A stretch of DNA of 64,000 bases from Methylocaldum szegediense (GCF_949769195.1 NZ_OX458333.1:3167001-3231000), one strand, 5' to 3'. Positions 7,683 through 17,882 are shown, numbered from the stretch's first letter. Translations and numbers: made by a program. Notes: generated by a model from the letters alone, not told the origin.

Positions 7683-10061
7683 ATGGCGTCATTCATCACG
7701 GAAAATCCTCTCGGGGCCGACGAACTACAAAAGCTCGATGCCTATTGGCGGGCATGTAATTACCTTGCGGTCGGGATGATTTATCTGAAGGACAATCCCC
7801 TGCTGAGGGAGCCTTTGAAGCTCGATCATGTCAAGAAGCGCTTGCTCGGCCATTGGGGTTCCAGTCCGGGCTTGAGTTTCGCCTATGTTCATCTCAACCG
7901 GCTCATCAACAAGTACGACCTCAACGCGATTTTTATCGCTGGTCCAGGTCACGGCGCGCCGGGCGTGCTGGCCCCGGTTTATCTCGAGGGCACGTATTCC
8001 GAGATCTATCCGAATAAAAATGAGGACGAGGACGGGATGCGTCTGTTCTTCAGGGAATTCTCGTTTCCGGGGGGCATCGGCAGCCACTGCACGCCGGAAA
8101 CTCCCGGATCGATTCATGAAGGCGGGGAATTAGGCTACAGTCTGTCGCATGCCTTCGGTGCGGCATTCGACAATCCCGATCTCTTGGTTGCCGTCGTGGT
8201 CGGTGACGGCGAGGCCGAAACCGGCGCGCTTGCGGCCTCCTGGCATTCGAATAAATTCCTCAATCCGGTTCGGGACGGTGCCGTACTGCCCATCCTCCAT
8301 CTCAACGGGTACAAAATCAACAACCCGACAGTTCTGGCGCGTATTTCGCACGAGGAGCTGGAACGGCTGTTTGAGGGATATGGATGGACGCCCTATTTTG
8401 TTGAAGGCAGCGATCCCGAGACCATGCATCAAGCGATGGCCGCGACTTTGGAACACTGCGTGCTCGAAATCGGCCGCATTCAAAAGGAAGCCCGTGAAGC
8501 CGGCAACCTGACACGGCCTCGGTGGCCCATGATTGTGTTACGCAGTCCGAAGGGATGGACCGGTCCCAAGGAGGTCGACGGCCACAAAATAGAAGGTTTC
8601 TGGCGTTCGCACCAAGTGCCGCTCGCTGGTGTCGGGCAGAATCCAGAGCATCTCAGGATGCTCGAAGACTGGATGCGAAGCTATGAACCCGAGAAATTGT
8701 TCGACGCCAACGGCCGCCTCGTTCCCGAATTGAAAGCTCTGGCTCCCAAAGGGAATCGGCGCATGAGCGCCAATCCGCACGCCAACGGCGGTTTGCTCCG
8801 GAAAGCTCTGCGAATGCCCGATTTTCGGGATTATGCCGTCGATGTGCCGAAGCCCGCTACCGTGGAGTCGGAGAATACGCGACCACTCGGGCGGTTTTTG
8901 CGGGACATATTGAGACTGAATCCTGGTAACTTCCGTGTATTCGGCCCGGACGAAACGACTTCGAACAAACTGGACGACGTGTACGCGGCCAGCAAAAAAA
9001 CGTGGATGGCCGACTACTTGCCGGAGGACGCTGATGGCGGCGAGCTGTCGCCGGACGGACGTATCATGGAGCTATTGTCCGAGCATACGTTGGAGGGATG
9101 GCTCGAAGGCTATCTGCTTACGGGGCGTCATGGATTCTTCTCCACCTACGAGGCGTTCGTCCATATCATCGACTCCATGTTCAACCAGTTCGCCAAATGG
9201 CTGGATATTGCCAACGACATCCCCTGGCGCGCCCCCGTCTCGTCCCTCAACCTGCTAATTACCTCGACCGTTTGGCGACAGGACCATAACGGCTTCACCC
9301 ACCAGGATCCAGGATTCCTAGATGTTGTGGTCAATAAGAGTCCCGAGGTGACCCGTATTTATCTGCCGCCGGATAGCAACACGCTTCTGTGCGTGGCTGA
9401 TCATTGCCTCAGGAGTACCTACAACATCAATGTCATCGTTTCGGACAAGCAGAAACATCTGCAGTACTTGGATATGGATGCCGCTATAAAGCATTGCACC
9501 AAAGGAATCGGCATTTGGGACTGGGCAAGCAACGATCAAGGCTCCGAGCCTGATGTGGTCATGGTGGGATGCGGTGACATACCGACGAGAGAAGCGCTGG
9601 CCGCCGTCACGCTTCTGCGGGAGTATTTCCCGACATTGAAGATCCGTTTTATCAATGTGGTCGATTTGTTCAAGCTGCAACCTGCCAGCGAGCATCCCCA
9701 CGGCTTGAATGACCGCGATTTCGACAGCCTGTTCACCGTGGATAAGCCGATTATTTTTAACTTTCATGGGTATCCGTGGCTGATCCATCGCCTCGCTTAC
9801 CGGCGGACCAACCATAAGAATCTGCACGTGCGCGGCTACAAAGAGAAAGGAAATATCAATACTCCGTTGGAGTTAGCGATCGAGAACGAAATCGACCGCT
9901 TCAGTCTCGCGATCGACGTGATCAATCGCGTACCGGGACTGCTGGTGGCAGGCGCTCACGTCAAGGAGAAGCTTCGCGATATGCAGATCGAATGCAGCAA
10001 TTACGCGTACGAGCACGGCGTGGACAAGCCAGAGTTCGCCAATTGGACCTGGCCTTATTGA
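7683..10061 (+). CDS. xfp: phosphoketolase (xylulose-5-phosphate / fructose-6-phosphate)
   Basis: 792 residues, full length for the thiamine-diphosphate-dependent phosphoketolase family. Visible hallmarks are GPGHGAPG near residue 85, the [21 protein letters not shown] stretch (in two parts), the ThDP/Mg site [10 protein letters not shown] near residue 177, NGYKINNPT, and [12 protein letters not shown] in the pyrimidine-binding domain. It splits Xu5P or F6P with phosphate into acetyl phosphate plus GAP or E4P in the cytoplasm. The ATG at 7683 follows GGGGAG. ackA starts 67 bp after its stop, forming a sugar-phosphate to acetyl phosphate to acetate/ATP pair. In methanotrophs this branch draws from the RuMP cycle. 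Confidence 0.97.
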   Translation: MASFITENPLGADELQKLDAYWRACNYLAVGMIYLKDNPLLREPLKLDHVKKRLLGHWGSSPGLSFAYVHLNRLINKYDLNAIFIAGPGHGAPGVLAPVYLEGTYSEIYPNKNEDEDGMRLFFREFSFPGGIGSHCTPETPGSIHEGGELGYSLSHAFGAAFDNPDLLVAVVVGDGEAETGALAASWHSNKFLNPVRDGAVLPILHLNGYKINNPTVLARISHEELERLFEGYGWTPYFVEGSDPETMHQAMAATLEHCVLEIGRIQKEAREAGNLTRPRWPMIVLRSPKGWTGPKEVDGHKIEGFWRSHQVPLAGVGQNPEHLRMLEDWMRSYEPEKLFDANGRLVPELKALAPKGNRRMSANPHANGGLLRKALRMPDFRDYAVDVPKPATVESENTRPLGRFLRDILRLNPGNFRVFGPDETTSNKLDDVYAASKKTWMADYLPEDADGGELSPDGRIMELLSEHTLEGWLEGYLLTGRHGFFSTYEAFVHIIDSMFNQFAKWLDIANDIPWRAPVSSLNLLITSTVWRQDHNGFTHQDPGFLDVVVNKSPEVTRIYLPPDSNTLLCVADHCLRSTYNINVIVSDKQKHLQYLDMDAAIKHCTKGIGIWDWASNDQGSEPDVVMVGCGDIPTREALAAVTLLREYFPTLKIRFINVVDLFKLQPASEHPHGLNDRDFDSLFTVDKPIIFNFHGYPWLIHRLAYRRTNHKNLHVRGYKEKGNINTPLELAIENEIDRFSLAIDVINRVPGLLVAGAHVKEKLRDMQIECSNYAYEHGVDKPEFANWTWPY

Positions 10062-10128
10062 ACGAGCGACGGCGAGGCGGCCCGTAAGGGATTTCGCCGA
10101 TTTAGGCGTACACCACGGCTGAGCGTTC

Positions 10129-11325
10129 ATGCACAGGAAGGTCTTGGTCCTCAATTCCGGCAGTTCGTCCGTAAAGTATCGGTTGTTTGATCTGGACGTC
10201 GAGCGCGTGCTCGTGTCGGGCGTGATCGAACGGATCGGTGAGTCTTCCGTTGGTCCGCCTGACGGGAATGGCGAAGAAAGCTTCGCTGATCACCGGCAAG
10301 CCATTGCCGAAGTGATGCGCAAGCTTCGCGAGTCGGGCGAGTTGTTGGATTCGAACGAGCTTTACGCCATCGGCCACCGCGTAGTGCATGGCGGAGAGAT
10401 CTTCCGCTCCGCCGTCATCGTCGACGATGCGGTCATAGAAGCTATTCGGGCGGCTTTTCCTCTTGCGCCCCTCCAGAATCCACCGAATTTGCTGGGAATC
10501 GAAGTTTGCCGGGAGCTTTGGCCCGGCGTGCCCCAGGTTGCCGTTTTTGACACGGCTTTTCACTTATCCATGCCGCCCCATGCCTATCGCTACGCCCTGC
10601 CCGACACGTTCTATCGGGATCATGGTATCCGCCGGTATGGATTTCACGGAACATCCTTCGCATACGTCGCGAAGCGAGCCGCCGCTTATCTCGGGCGACC
10701 GCTCGAGTCGTGCAATTTCATTGCATTGCACCTCGGTAACGGCGCGAGCGCCGTCGCCATCAAGCGCGGCCGCAGCGTGGATACATCGATGGGCATGACG
10801 CCTTTGGCCGGCCTAATTATGGGTACTCGCTGCGGTGATATCGACCCCGGCGTCCTGCTCTATTTAATAAACTCTGGCATTTGCTCGACGGCCGATCTGG
10901 ACTGGCTCTTGAGCCGCAATTCGGGGCTCAAGGGGTTGGTCGGGGCGAACGATATGCGTGAAATTCTGCGGCTCGCCGCGGCAGGTGATGGAGACGCTTG
11001 TTTGGCCGTCGAAATGTATTGTTACGCGATTAAGAAATACATCGGTGGCTACTTGGCAATCCTCGGCAACATTGATGCATTGATCTTCACCGCCGGCATC
11101 GGCGAGCACGCAGCGCCGATCCGTTATAAGGTTTGCTCTGGTCTCGAGCCTTGCGGAATCGCGATCGATATACGGAAAAATGCCGTAGATCCGAACGAGA
11201 CAGCAGAGCTGCAAGCCGTCCACAGTCGGACCAAAATTCTGATCGTGCCAACCGATGAGGAGTTGGAGATCGCGCGCGAGGCCGCCGCAGTCATGGATGC
11301 CCGCGTTGCTGGATTCAACGGATAG
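10129..11325 (+). CDS. ackA: acetate kinase
   Basis: 398 residues, normal length. ASKHA-superfamily signatures are visible: LNSGSSSVKY at residues 6-15, GHRVVHGG near 84, YGFHGTSFAYV, HLGNGASAVAI near 201, and FTAGIGEHA near 322. It interconverts acetyl phosphate plus ADP with acetate plus ATP. Placement 67 bp behind xfp indicates an operon in which phosphoketolase-derived acetyl phosphate is used for substrate-level phosphorylation, or where acetate is re-activated. Confidence 0.97.
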   Translation: MHRKVLVLNSGSSSVKYRLFDLDVERVLVSGVIERIGESSVGPPDGNGEESFADHRQAIAEVMRKLRESGELLDSNELYAIGHRVVHGGEIFRSAVIVDDAVIEAIRAAFPLAPLQNPPNLLGIEVCRELWPGVPQVAVFDTAFHLSMPPHAYRYALPDTFYRDHGIRRYGFHGTSFAYVAKRAAAYLGRPLESCNFIALHLGNGASAVAIKRGRSVDTSMGMTPLAGLIMGTRCGDIDPGVLLYLINSGICSTADLDWLLSRNSGLKGLVGANDMREILRLAAAGDGDACLAVEMYCYAIKKYIGGYLAILGNIDALIFTAGIGEHAAPIRYKVCSGLEPCGIAIDIRKNAVDPNETAELQAVHSRTKILIVPTDEELEIAREAAAVMDARVAGFNG

Positions 11326-11827
11326 GCCCGAAAGAAAACCGGCTCGGTGCGTCAATGGAGGTGGGGCAGCTGAGCTCACTTTAAAGCCACGTCGGCCTTG
11401 CTAACGAAGCGCTGTAAGTCCTGTCTCTGGGGAAGGGGTGAATGAGGCATATCTTATCAGTTGCCCCAGGTCGCTTCTCTGAATCGCAGACTTCATCATC
11501 GCTTTCCTTAAAGATTCTCTCCGGACCAGGCGTCTTTTGTCCTGGCCCCAAGTACTTCGATTCCTGTTCCTACGCTTGTCTCACCGAGGTTTCTCACAGC
11601 CTCAAATTTCTCCGCGAAAAAATGCTTAGAAATCGCCGAAAACCCTTTGATGTTTGCCTTGACAAGGTATGAATGAGTGATAGACTGCAACGCACCCCGG
11701 GAGTGGGGCAAATTGTCGCAGGGGGTAATAAGACTCGCGGCGAGGATAAAGAAGACAAGCAGGGAAGCGAGTTGAGGTGGCGATGCGGAGACGCATCGCG
11801 AGTATGACTTAAATTGGAGGTAAACCT
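11326..11827. other. pmo upstream region
   Basis: About 500 bases between ackA and pmoC. A short frame at 11442-11672 is not convincing. The right third contains the candidate sigma70 promoter (11659-11686) and a leader of about 135 bases ending in the strong pmoC ribosome site ATTGGAGGT. Confidence 0.6.
11659..11686 (+). promoter_or_regulatory. candidate sigma70 promoter of pmoCAB
   Basis: A perfect -35 hexamer TTGACA (11659-11664), a 16-bp spacer and a -10-like TAGACT (11681-11686) place a transcript start near 11693, about 135 bases upstream of pmoC. Methanotroph pmoCAB operons are generally described as transcribed from sigma70-type promoters ahead of pmoC, which fits. Transcript mapping would decide it. 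Confidence 0.55.
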
Positions 11828-12616
11828 ATGGCTGCAACAACTGTTGGTGGAGTAGAGGCGCAAGACAAGCCTCTGTTGGATGTGAAGTGGCTGACCTTTG
11901 CGTTTCTGCTGTACACGGTCTTTTATCTGTGGGTTCGGTGGTATGAAGGGGTCTATGGCTGGTCGGCTGGTCTGGACTCGTTTGCACCGGAATTCGAGAC
12001 GTACTGGATGAACTTCCTGTACACGGAGATCGTGTTGGAAGTGGTGACGGCCTCGATTCTGTGGGGCTATCTGTGGAAGACGCGTGACCGCAACATGGCG
12101 GCACTGGCTCCGCGGGAAGAACTGCGCCGGAACATGACGCACCTGATTTGGCTGTTTGCGTATGCATGGGCCATTTACTGGGGTGCGAGCTACTTCACCG
12201 AGCAGGATGGCACCTGGCACCAGACGATTGTTCGCGATACGGACTTCACGCCGTCGCACATTATTGAGTTCTACTTGAGCTACCCGATCTACATCATCAC
12301 GGGTGGTGGTGCGTTCTTGTATGCGCACACCCGCCTGCCGTACTTCCAGACGACGACCAAAGGTTTGTCGCTGGCGTACCTGATTTTGTGGACGGGTCCG
12401 TTCATGATTCTGCCGAACGTCGGTCTGAACGAGTGGGGTCACACCTTCTGGTTTATGGAAGAGCTGTTCGTAGCGCCCTTGCACTACGGCTTCGTGATCT
12501 TCGGCTGGCTGGCATTGGCGATCATGGGCGTGCTGTTGCAGATCTTTGCTAGCGTCTCGAACCTGATGGGCAAAGAGATCTGCGAAGCGGTGGATCAAGG
12601 CCTGATCGCGAAATAA
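11828..12616 (+). CDS. pmoC: particulate methane monooxygenase subunit C
   Basis: 262 residues, the usual length for this integral membrane subunit of the copper-dependent particulate methane monooxygenase. It is highly hydrophobic with about six helices. Conserved features include LYTEIVLEVVTASILWGYLW, the acidic/His cluster around DTDFTPSHIIEFYLSYP (the metal-site helix), and GHTFWFMEE. The ATG at 11828 follows GGAGGT. It is first in the canonical pmoC-pmoA-pmoB order. The subunit sits in intracytoplasmic membranes and helps form the site that oxidises methane to methanol. Confidence 0.98.
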   Translation: MAATTVGGVEAQDKPLLDVKWLTFAFLLYTVFYLWVRWYEGVYGWSAGLDSFAPEFETYWMNFLYTEIVLEVVTASILWGYLWKTRDRNMAALAPREELRRNMTHLIWLFAYAWAIYWGASYFTEQDGTWHQTIVRDTDFTPSHIIEFYLSYPIYIITGGGAFLYAHTRLPYFQTTTKGLSLAYLILWTGPFMILPNVGLNEWGHTFWFMEELFVAPLHYGFVIFGWLALAIMGVLLQIFASVSNLMGKEICEAVDQGLIAK

Positions 12617-12754
12617 GTTTGGGAAGGGTTGCGGCGGCCGGCGTTGAGAGAGATCTTGGCGCGGGTCGCTGCGGCCGGCAGAGGACGTGGCGATGGTTGT
12701 CCGAGATCGGGCGGTCATCGAGAACGACAATAAATGAACTTTTGGAGGTAACTC

Positions 12755-13498
12755 ATGAGCGCACTTCAATCTGCGGTTCGGTCTCATGCCGAAGCAGTGC
12801 AAGTCTCCAGGACGATTGACTACCTGGGGCTTTTCATTTTCTTCTTTGTGGTGTGTGGTTCGTATCACATCCACGCGATGTTGACGATGGGTGACTGGGA
12901 CTTCTGGGCGGACTGGAAGGACCGTCGTCTGTGGGTGACGGTGACGCCGATTGTGTTGATCACGTTCCCGGCGGCGATTCAGGCGTGGGCCTGGGAGAAG
13001 TTCCGGAATCCGTGGGGCGCGACGATTGCGGTATTGGCGCTGCTGTTTGGTGAATGGGTCAACCGTTACTTCAACTTCTGGGGTTGGACCTACTTCCCGA
13101 TCAACTTTGTTTTCCCGGCGCTGTTGGTTCCGGGTGCGATTTTGCTGGACACCTTCCTGATGCTGTCGGGCAGCTATCTGTTCACGGCGATTGTGGGCGG
13201 TTTGGCTTGGGGTTTGATTTTCTACCCGAGTAACTGGCCGATGATTGCCCCGCTGCACGTGCCGGTGGAATACAACGGGATGCTGATGTCGATTGCCGAC
13301 ATTCAGGGTTACCACTATGTCCGTACGGGTACCCCCGAGTACATCCGTATGGTTGAAAAAGGTACCCTGAGAACCTTCGGTAAAGACGTAGCGCCGGTGT
13401 CGGCGTTCTTCTCGGCCTTCATGTCCATTCTGATTTACTTCATGTGGCACTTTGTGGGCCGTTGGTTCTCGACCGTTCGGTTCTTGAAGCAGACCTAA
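12755..13498 (+). CDS. pmoA: particulate methane monooxygenase subunit A
   Basis: 247 residues, an integral membrane subunit with about seven helices and the standard methanotroph marker. It contains GSYHIHAMLTMGDWDFW near residue 35, WGWTYFPINFVFP near 107, and HVPVEYNGMLMSIADIQGY near 167, all highly conserved in type I methanotrophs. The sequence resembles Methylococcus/Methylocaldum PmoA more than amoA of nitrifiers, judged by memory only. A GGAGGT site precedes the ATG. It is separated from pmoC by 138 bp and from pmoB by 110 bp. Confidence 0.98.
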   Translation: MSALQSAVRSHAEAVQVSRTIDYLGLFIFFFVVCGSYHIHAMLTMGDWDFWADWKDRRLWVTVTPIVLITFPAAIQAWAWEKFRNPWGATIAVLALLFGEWVNRYFNFWGWTYFPINFVFPALLVPGAILLDTFLMLSGSYLFTAIVGGLAWGLIFYPSNWPMIAPLHVPVEYNGMLMSIADIQGYHYVRTGTPEYIRMVEKGTLRTFGKDVAPVSAFFSAFMSILIYFMWHFVGRWFSTVRFLKQT

Positions 13499-13608
13499 TT
13501 GGGCCGAAACGGAACGTACAAGCGAAAAGCACCGTTCTCGGGAGCGCGCGTAAGGGTGGGCTCTGGAGGACGGGGATAACAGAACAGACTCGAGAGAGGA
13601 AGAAGCCT

Positions 13609-14853
13609 ATGAAACTAATCAAAGACAGGATCGCCAAGTGGTCCATGGTCGGTTTGCTGGCGACGTTTGCGGCGACCAGCTTTTATGCGCCGAGTGCATC
13701 GGCCCACGGTGAGAAATCGCAGGCGGCGTTCATGCGCATGCGGACGATCCACTGGTATGACCTGAACTGGTCGAAAGAGAAGGTGAAGGTCAATGAAGAG
13801 GTGGAGATCACGGGTAAATTCCACGTGTTTGAAGGCTGGCCGGAGACGGTAGCGGAGCCGGATACGGCATTCTTGAACGTGGGTATTCCGGGTCCGGTAT
13901 TTATCCGTAAGGCGTCGTACATTGGCGGTCAGTTGGTGCCGCGTTCGGTGCGTTTGGAGATCGGCAAGACGTACGACTTCAAGGTGGTGTTGAAGGCGCG
14001 TCGTCCGGGTGACTGGCACGTGCACACCATGATGAACGTTGAAGGTGGTGGTCCGATCATTGGTCCGGGTAAATGGATCACGATTGAAGGGTCGATGAGC
14101 GAATTCAAGAACCCGGTGACCACGCTGACGGGTCAGACGGTGGACCTGGAGACTTACAACGAAGGCAACACCTACTTCTGGCATGTCTTCTGGTATGCGA
14201 TTGGTATTGCCTGGGTGGTGTACTGGGTACGTCGTCCGGCGTTCCTGCCGCGTTACCTGATGGTCGAAGCGGGTCGTGCGAACGAGCTGATTTCGGCGGG
14301 TGACAAGAAGGTCGCGATGGGCTTTGCGGCGGCGACGATTTTGATCGTCATCTTCGCGATGTCGAGCGCGAACAGCAAGTACCCGATTACGATTCCGTTG
14401 CAGGCAGGTACGTTGAGAGGCATTCAGCCGATTGAGGAGCCGAAGGCGACGGTTGCGGTGAAGGTAAACGATGCGAGCTATCGGGTACCTGGCCGTGCGA
14501 TGCGGATGAAGCTCACGATCACCAACAATGGCGACAAGCCGGTGCGGTTGGGTGAATTCTACACGGCGTCGGTGCGGTTCCTGGATGCGGACGTGTACAA
14601 AGACACGACGGGTTATCCGGAAGACCTGCTGGCCGATGACGGTTTGGAAGTGAGCGACAACAGCCCGATCCAGCCGGGTGAGACGCGGACGGTTGAAGTG
14701 ACCGCGAGCGACGCGGCGTGGGAAGTGTACCGTCTGTCGGACATTATCTATGACCCGGACAGCCGTTTTGCTGGTCTGTTGTTCTTCTTCGACGATCAGG
14801 GTGGTCGTCAGATCGTCCAGATCGACGCTCCGTTGATCCCGTCCTTCATGTAA
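13609..14853 (+). CDS. pmoB: particulate methane monooxygenase subunit B
   Basis: 414 residues from the ATG at 13609, the normal PmoB length. The longer open frame from 13444 overlaps pmoA and is rejected. Residues 1-32 are a signal peptide ending SASA; the mature protein begins with His33. The known copper ligands are present: His33 (HGEK) and the HVH pair in DWHVHTMMN near residues 137-139. Two cupredoxin-like periplasmic domains flank a two-helix membrane hairpin (about residues 187-260). It is the largest and mostly periplasmic pMMO subunit. GAGAGGAAG lies upstream of the start. Confidence 0.98.
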   Translation: MKLIKDRIAKWSMVGLLATFAATSFYAPSASAHGEKSQAAFMRMRTIHWYDLNWSKEKVKVNEEVEITGKFHVFEGWPETVAEPDTAFLNVGIPGPVFIRKASYIGGQLVPRSVRLEIGKTYDFKVVLKARRPGDWHVHTMMNVEGGGPIIGPGKWITIEGSMSEFKNPVTTLTGQTVDLETYNEGNTYFWHVFWYAIGIAWVVYWVRRPAFLPRYLMVEAGRANELISAGDKKVAMGFAAATILIVIFAMSSANSKYPITIPLQAGTLRGIQPIEEPKATVAVKVNDASYRVPGRAMRMKLTITNNGDKPVRLGEFYTASVRFLDADVYKDTTGYPEDLLADDGLEVSDNSPIQPGETRTVEVTASDAAWEVYRLSDIIYDPDSRFAGLLFFFDDQGGRQIVQIDAPLIPSFM

Positions 14854-14909
14854 TCTCAAGGGGCGCCGTCGAGGTGCCCCTGGTTACACGACCGACGGTC
14901 GACACACTA

Positions 14910-14943
14910 AAGCCCTCCTTCCTCAAGAAGGGGGGCTTTTTTA
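14910..14943 (+). terminator. rho-independent terminator of pmoCAB
   Basis: A 12-bp stem pairs 14910-14921 with 14927-14938 (one T-G pair), followed by a run of T residues. It lies 57 bp after the pmoB stop, and closes the operon. Confidence 0.9.
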
Positions 14944-15111
14944 TGGGCAAAACGACGCCTGTCGGTCAATTGGGCCGCTCAATCGCGCCGCTTTTTTAGG
15001 GATTTAGAGTCTTTAGGGCGTTGCTGAGCATCGCCGCTCAGCGTCGGAACCGCCCGAGTGGCATGCAGACGTGCCTTCTGTCGTCTCCCGTTCAAGATAG
15101 TTATGCGGAGG

Positions 15112-15430
15112 ATCAGCTCACCGTCACGGTGCCCGTTGATTCGTACCTTCCCTGGTGTGGACCCGGCGAATGCGTTACGAGCTTACAAACTGTTCCCACC
15201 GAATTCGTCCGTGAGCCTCAGAGACAAACACGCCAGGGGCAATCATTGTCCCGAGAGGGGAATACGACGGACAACGTTCGCTCGAAGGTCAACGTCAAGC
15301 AAAGGACATTGTCGATGCGGATGGGGTTTGTAAAAGGTGAATTGTGGGCGGGGCGAGACCGGGCTCAGACTTGCTTGGTGCGAAAGGCCGTTTCTTCTTC
15401 CAGCACGCATCGGAGATGAAAACGCTTTAG
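15112..15430 (+). repeat. dispersed repeat family 2, copy 1 (~300 bp, diverged)
   Basis: The right 100 bases (about 15323-15430) read GGGGTTTG...GGCGGGGCGAGACC...GAGATGAAAACGCT and match 47424-47530, and in reverse 52001-52095 and 45969-46056. The left part (GTACCTTCCCTGGTG...AGACAAAC) also matches the copy at 47 kb. A frame across it (15021-15419) is repeat-derived and not a gene. I see nothing else in the 14944-15717 gap. Confidence 0.6.
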
Positions 15431-15717
15431 CGCTCGTTTACCAGCTAAGCAGGGGAAAGTCGAAGGAATTTAAACGGGGTGGCGGTGGTGAACGGCCCGT
15501 TAGCAGTTAACTGGGTTTAGTTGCGGCGTTGAGCCCCAGCGGCGAAGTGCCGAACCCGCAGGAGAAATTAGATCGTCAGGAACGGAAACTTCGGTTTTTT
15601 AGGTCAACCCTTTCTTTGGATTATCGGCTGTGGTTGGGCGGGAGTCCGGATCCAATCACGAGTATCTCTACGGCAGATCTGAAAATGCTCTGATGATATA
15701 ATTAAATTTGATCAATC

Positions 15718-15793
15718 GCTGGCGTAGCTCAGTCGGTAGAGCAGCTGATTTGTAATCAGCCGGTCGGGGGTTCGAATCCCTTCGCCAGCTCCA
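15718..15793 (+). tRNA. tRNA-Thr (anticodon UGU)
   Basis: The 7-bp acceptor stem GCTGGCG (15718-15724) pairs with CGCCAGC (15783-15789). The D arm (GCTCAGTCGGTAGAGC), anticodon arm GCTGA-TTTGTAA-TCAGC giving anticodon TGT, T arm (GGGGTTCGAATCCC) and an encoded CCA end (15791-15793) are all present. The antisense frame over it gives the familiar spurious peptide RRDSNPRPADYKSAALP. Confidence 0.97.
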
Positions 15794-15803
15794 TAAAATC
15801 AAG

Positions 15804-15836
15804 AGGCTGCAGGCAGGCATGCATGCAGCCTTTTTT
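15804..15836 (+). terminator. rho-independent terminator after tRNA-Thr
   Basis: AGGCTGCA (15804-15811) pairs with TGCAGCCT (15824-15831), and is followed by TTTTTT. It starts about 10 bases past the tRNA 3' end. From here to the insertion sequence (15837-16366) I see no gene, only AT-richer sequence. Confidence 0.85.
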
Positions 15837-16346
15837 GTTTCTGCCGGGGTGACAACGCGAAGGAAACGCATCCCAATCGTTGTGAGCCTGCCGCGAACCA
15901 TCTGTTCGGGTTGAACTTGGTTGAACGCTCCCTCTTCGACACCGGTTCGGAACAAGCTTAGAACAACAGCTTTGACGTCCTTCTTGTCGATCCCTCCAGC
16001 AACGCGTGTGGCGGTCAAAATCGCCCTCGAAAGTGCACAACAAATTGGAGTCTCTTTTTTGCCCTTTCAGGCACGTCCTCTGGCACGCCGCTGAATTAAT
16101 GGAGACGTCACGCAGCCCAGCCAGCTAAGTCTGGCTGTCGTCAGGCTCGGAAAGATGCAGGAATGGGGTACGAATTTGCATCTGTGATGACAAATAACGA
16201 GTTGTAGATGCAAAAATGTTCGCAAATACGGTTTTTATATACCGTGTCACATTTAAGATGTTGTCTTGCGAAAAATCGCCTTTTTGGGTTTATTGCTACT
16301 GTTTTTTTGCCGGCATACGGCAGCGGGATGGTATCAGGTCACTAAT

Positions 16347-17333
16347 TTACATACGCGAAATTAGTATGTACCTGTCAAGTCCCGTAAGATCGTAAACCTT
16401 CTTTCGAAAAAGATGAGGATGGGACAGTTGCCAGTTTTTGAGAGCCTGGATCGGGGTGAGATGGCGTAAGGCCTTTTGGGGAATGTGATGATTGTACAGC
16501 TCGACATAGCGGTGCAGGGTGGTGTCCAGATCGGCGGTTGAATCGAAGTGATGGGTTTGCAACACCTCCTCGATGCGGCCATTGAAGCGTTCCACCAGGC
16601 CATTCGTTTGGGGCCGTCCCGGCGGAATCAGGCGATGTTCGATGCCTTGTTCAGTACAGAGGCGGTCAAACTCATGCGTCCCCGAGGGCTGCCGAGTTCG
16701 GGTCAGGAAACGGTCGGTAAACTCCGAGCCGTTGTCGGTCAGGCATTTCTGGATGCGGAAAGGCGCGGCCTGAATCACCGCTTTGAGGAAGTCCTTTGCG
16801 CTTAAGGCGGAGCGGTTGGGCTTGAGGGCGACATAGACCCAGCGGGTGGCGCGGTCGATGGCGACGAACAGGTATCGGCGGGGTTCGCCGTCGATGGCGG
16901 GCAAGTACTTAACATCCAGGTGAAGGAAGCCGGGCTCATAGGCCTTGAAGGGTTTGACCTTCGCCTTCTCTGTAGGCGGAAGCAGGGTCTTGAGGGACGC
17001 CACCCCGTGGCGGCGCAGGCAGCGGTCTAGCCCGGAACGGGACACGGCGGGATTGAGAAATTCCCGGGTCACGGCCAGGAGATCATCCAAGGGGAGGAGC
17101 AGAGCTTGGCGGAGGTAGACCACGATGGCTTCCTGGGCGGGCGTGAGCGTGGTTCTGAGGGTGTGGGGCCGGTGTGAGGCATCTTCGACCGAGGAGCGGT
17201 GTTTCCACTTGCGGACGGTCGTTCGGCTAATGCCATGCTTTTGGGCCAAGGCGCGCTCGCTCAACGTGGACGCTTGAATGGCCTGCCGAACCGCCGGGGT
17301 GGTACGGGCGTTCTTATGAAGACGAATCGGCAT
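16347..17333 (-). CDS. IS481-family transposase (DDE)
   Basis: 328 residues from the ATG at 17333; an upstream extension to 17396 is open but lies near the element's end. The N-terminal helix-turn-helix (SERALAQKHGISRTTVRKWK) is followed by the integrase core with the catalytic triad in HLDVKYLP (Asp), LTDNGSEF (Asp) and NGLVERFNGRIEE (Glu). The gene looks intact. Its frame runs through the left inverted repeat and stops about 20 bp beyond, so the last handful of residues (after DLTG) come from flanking DNA, which is unusual. Confidence 0.93.
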   Translation of the reverse strand: MPIRLHKNARTTPAVRQAIQASTLSERALAQKHGISRTTVRKWKHRSSVEDASHRPHTLRTTLTPAQEAIVVYLRQALLLPLDDLLAVTREFLNPAVSRSGLDRCLRRHGVASLKTLLPPTEKAKVKPFKAYEPGFLHLDVKYLPAIDGEPRRYLFVAIDRATRWVYVALKPNRSALSAKDFLKAVIQAAPFRIQKCLTDNGSEFTDRFLTRTRQPSGTHEFDRLCTEQGIEHRLIPPGRPQTNGLVERFNGRIEEVLQTHHFDSTADLDTTLHRYVELYNHHIPQKALRHLTPIQALKNWQLSHPHLFRKKVYDLTGLDRYILISRM

Positions 17334-17440
17334 GGAGAGGAACCTCACTTGGACGGACCGAAGATCTCCTGGAGAAGGCTCCGGGCTTCGAACCAAGCAT
17401 CACGCCTTCTCGGTAAATAATCATACGGGATGTGACAGGT
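16370..17440 (-). mobile_element. IS481-family insertion sequence
   Basis: About 1.07 kb bounded by imperfect inverted ends: ACCTGTCA-AGT-CCCGTA-AGAT from 16370 inward on the left, and on the other strand ACCTGTCA-CAT-CCCGTA-TGAT from 17440 inward on the right. It encodes one DDE transposase. I could not find a matching target-site duplication immediately outside the ends, so the insertion may be old or the exact ends may be a few bases off. Confidence 0.85.
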
Positions 17441-17882
17441 TAAGCCGAGGTCGGATTCCAAATGCCCGGCAAGAGCCGCGTGATTTTGATGTTACGCGGA
17501 ACGCTTCGGGCGACAGTCATCGAAATCGGATAAGTCGTTCCTTTGGTCTGTTATGAAGATTCGGGAATGGGAGCCTGGTTTTAAGCACGGGGTCAGCCTA
17601 CCTAAAACCCCGTCGACACGGCCAAATATCATCGAAGTTCCTCCGGCATTCCGCATATGACCGCCCATCATGTTAGAAAGCCGTTCCCGGCGCGCGGCGT
17701 CAGCATTAAAGGCGATCGCATTTATAGCCTATCCCAGTATGATCAAGAACCCCTTCGACAGACCTGTTCTAAGCCTGTCGAAGGGTCTGTCCCGCGCTGA
17801 GCCGGGGCCTAAGCCATCGTCAATGGATTTCGCTTCGCTCCATTCATCTTACAATCAACGATTACTCGAATTCCAAGTGGAA
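17441..17882. other. intergenic stretch with palindromic REP-like element
   Basis: Contains CCCTTCGACAG (17751-17761) facing CTGTCGAAGGG (17775-17785), a perfect 11-bp inverted repeat of the CTTCGACAGG type that is widely dispersed in many bacterial genomes. A related fragment (CCTTCGACGTCGCTCAGG) is at about 55667. No supported gene. Confidence 0.6.

Noticed and set aside
11594-13450. 618-aa minus-strand frame opposite pmoC and pmoA
   Set aside because: Arg/His/Gln-rich shadow produced by codon bias of the pmo genes; pmoCA on the plus strand are unambiguous.
15668-16018. Minus-strand frame of 116 aa over the tRNA
   Set aside because: It is antisense to tRNA-Thr and its terminator, and contains the well-known spurious peptide RRDSNPRPADYKSAALP.
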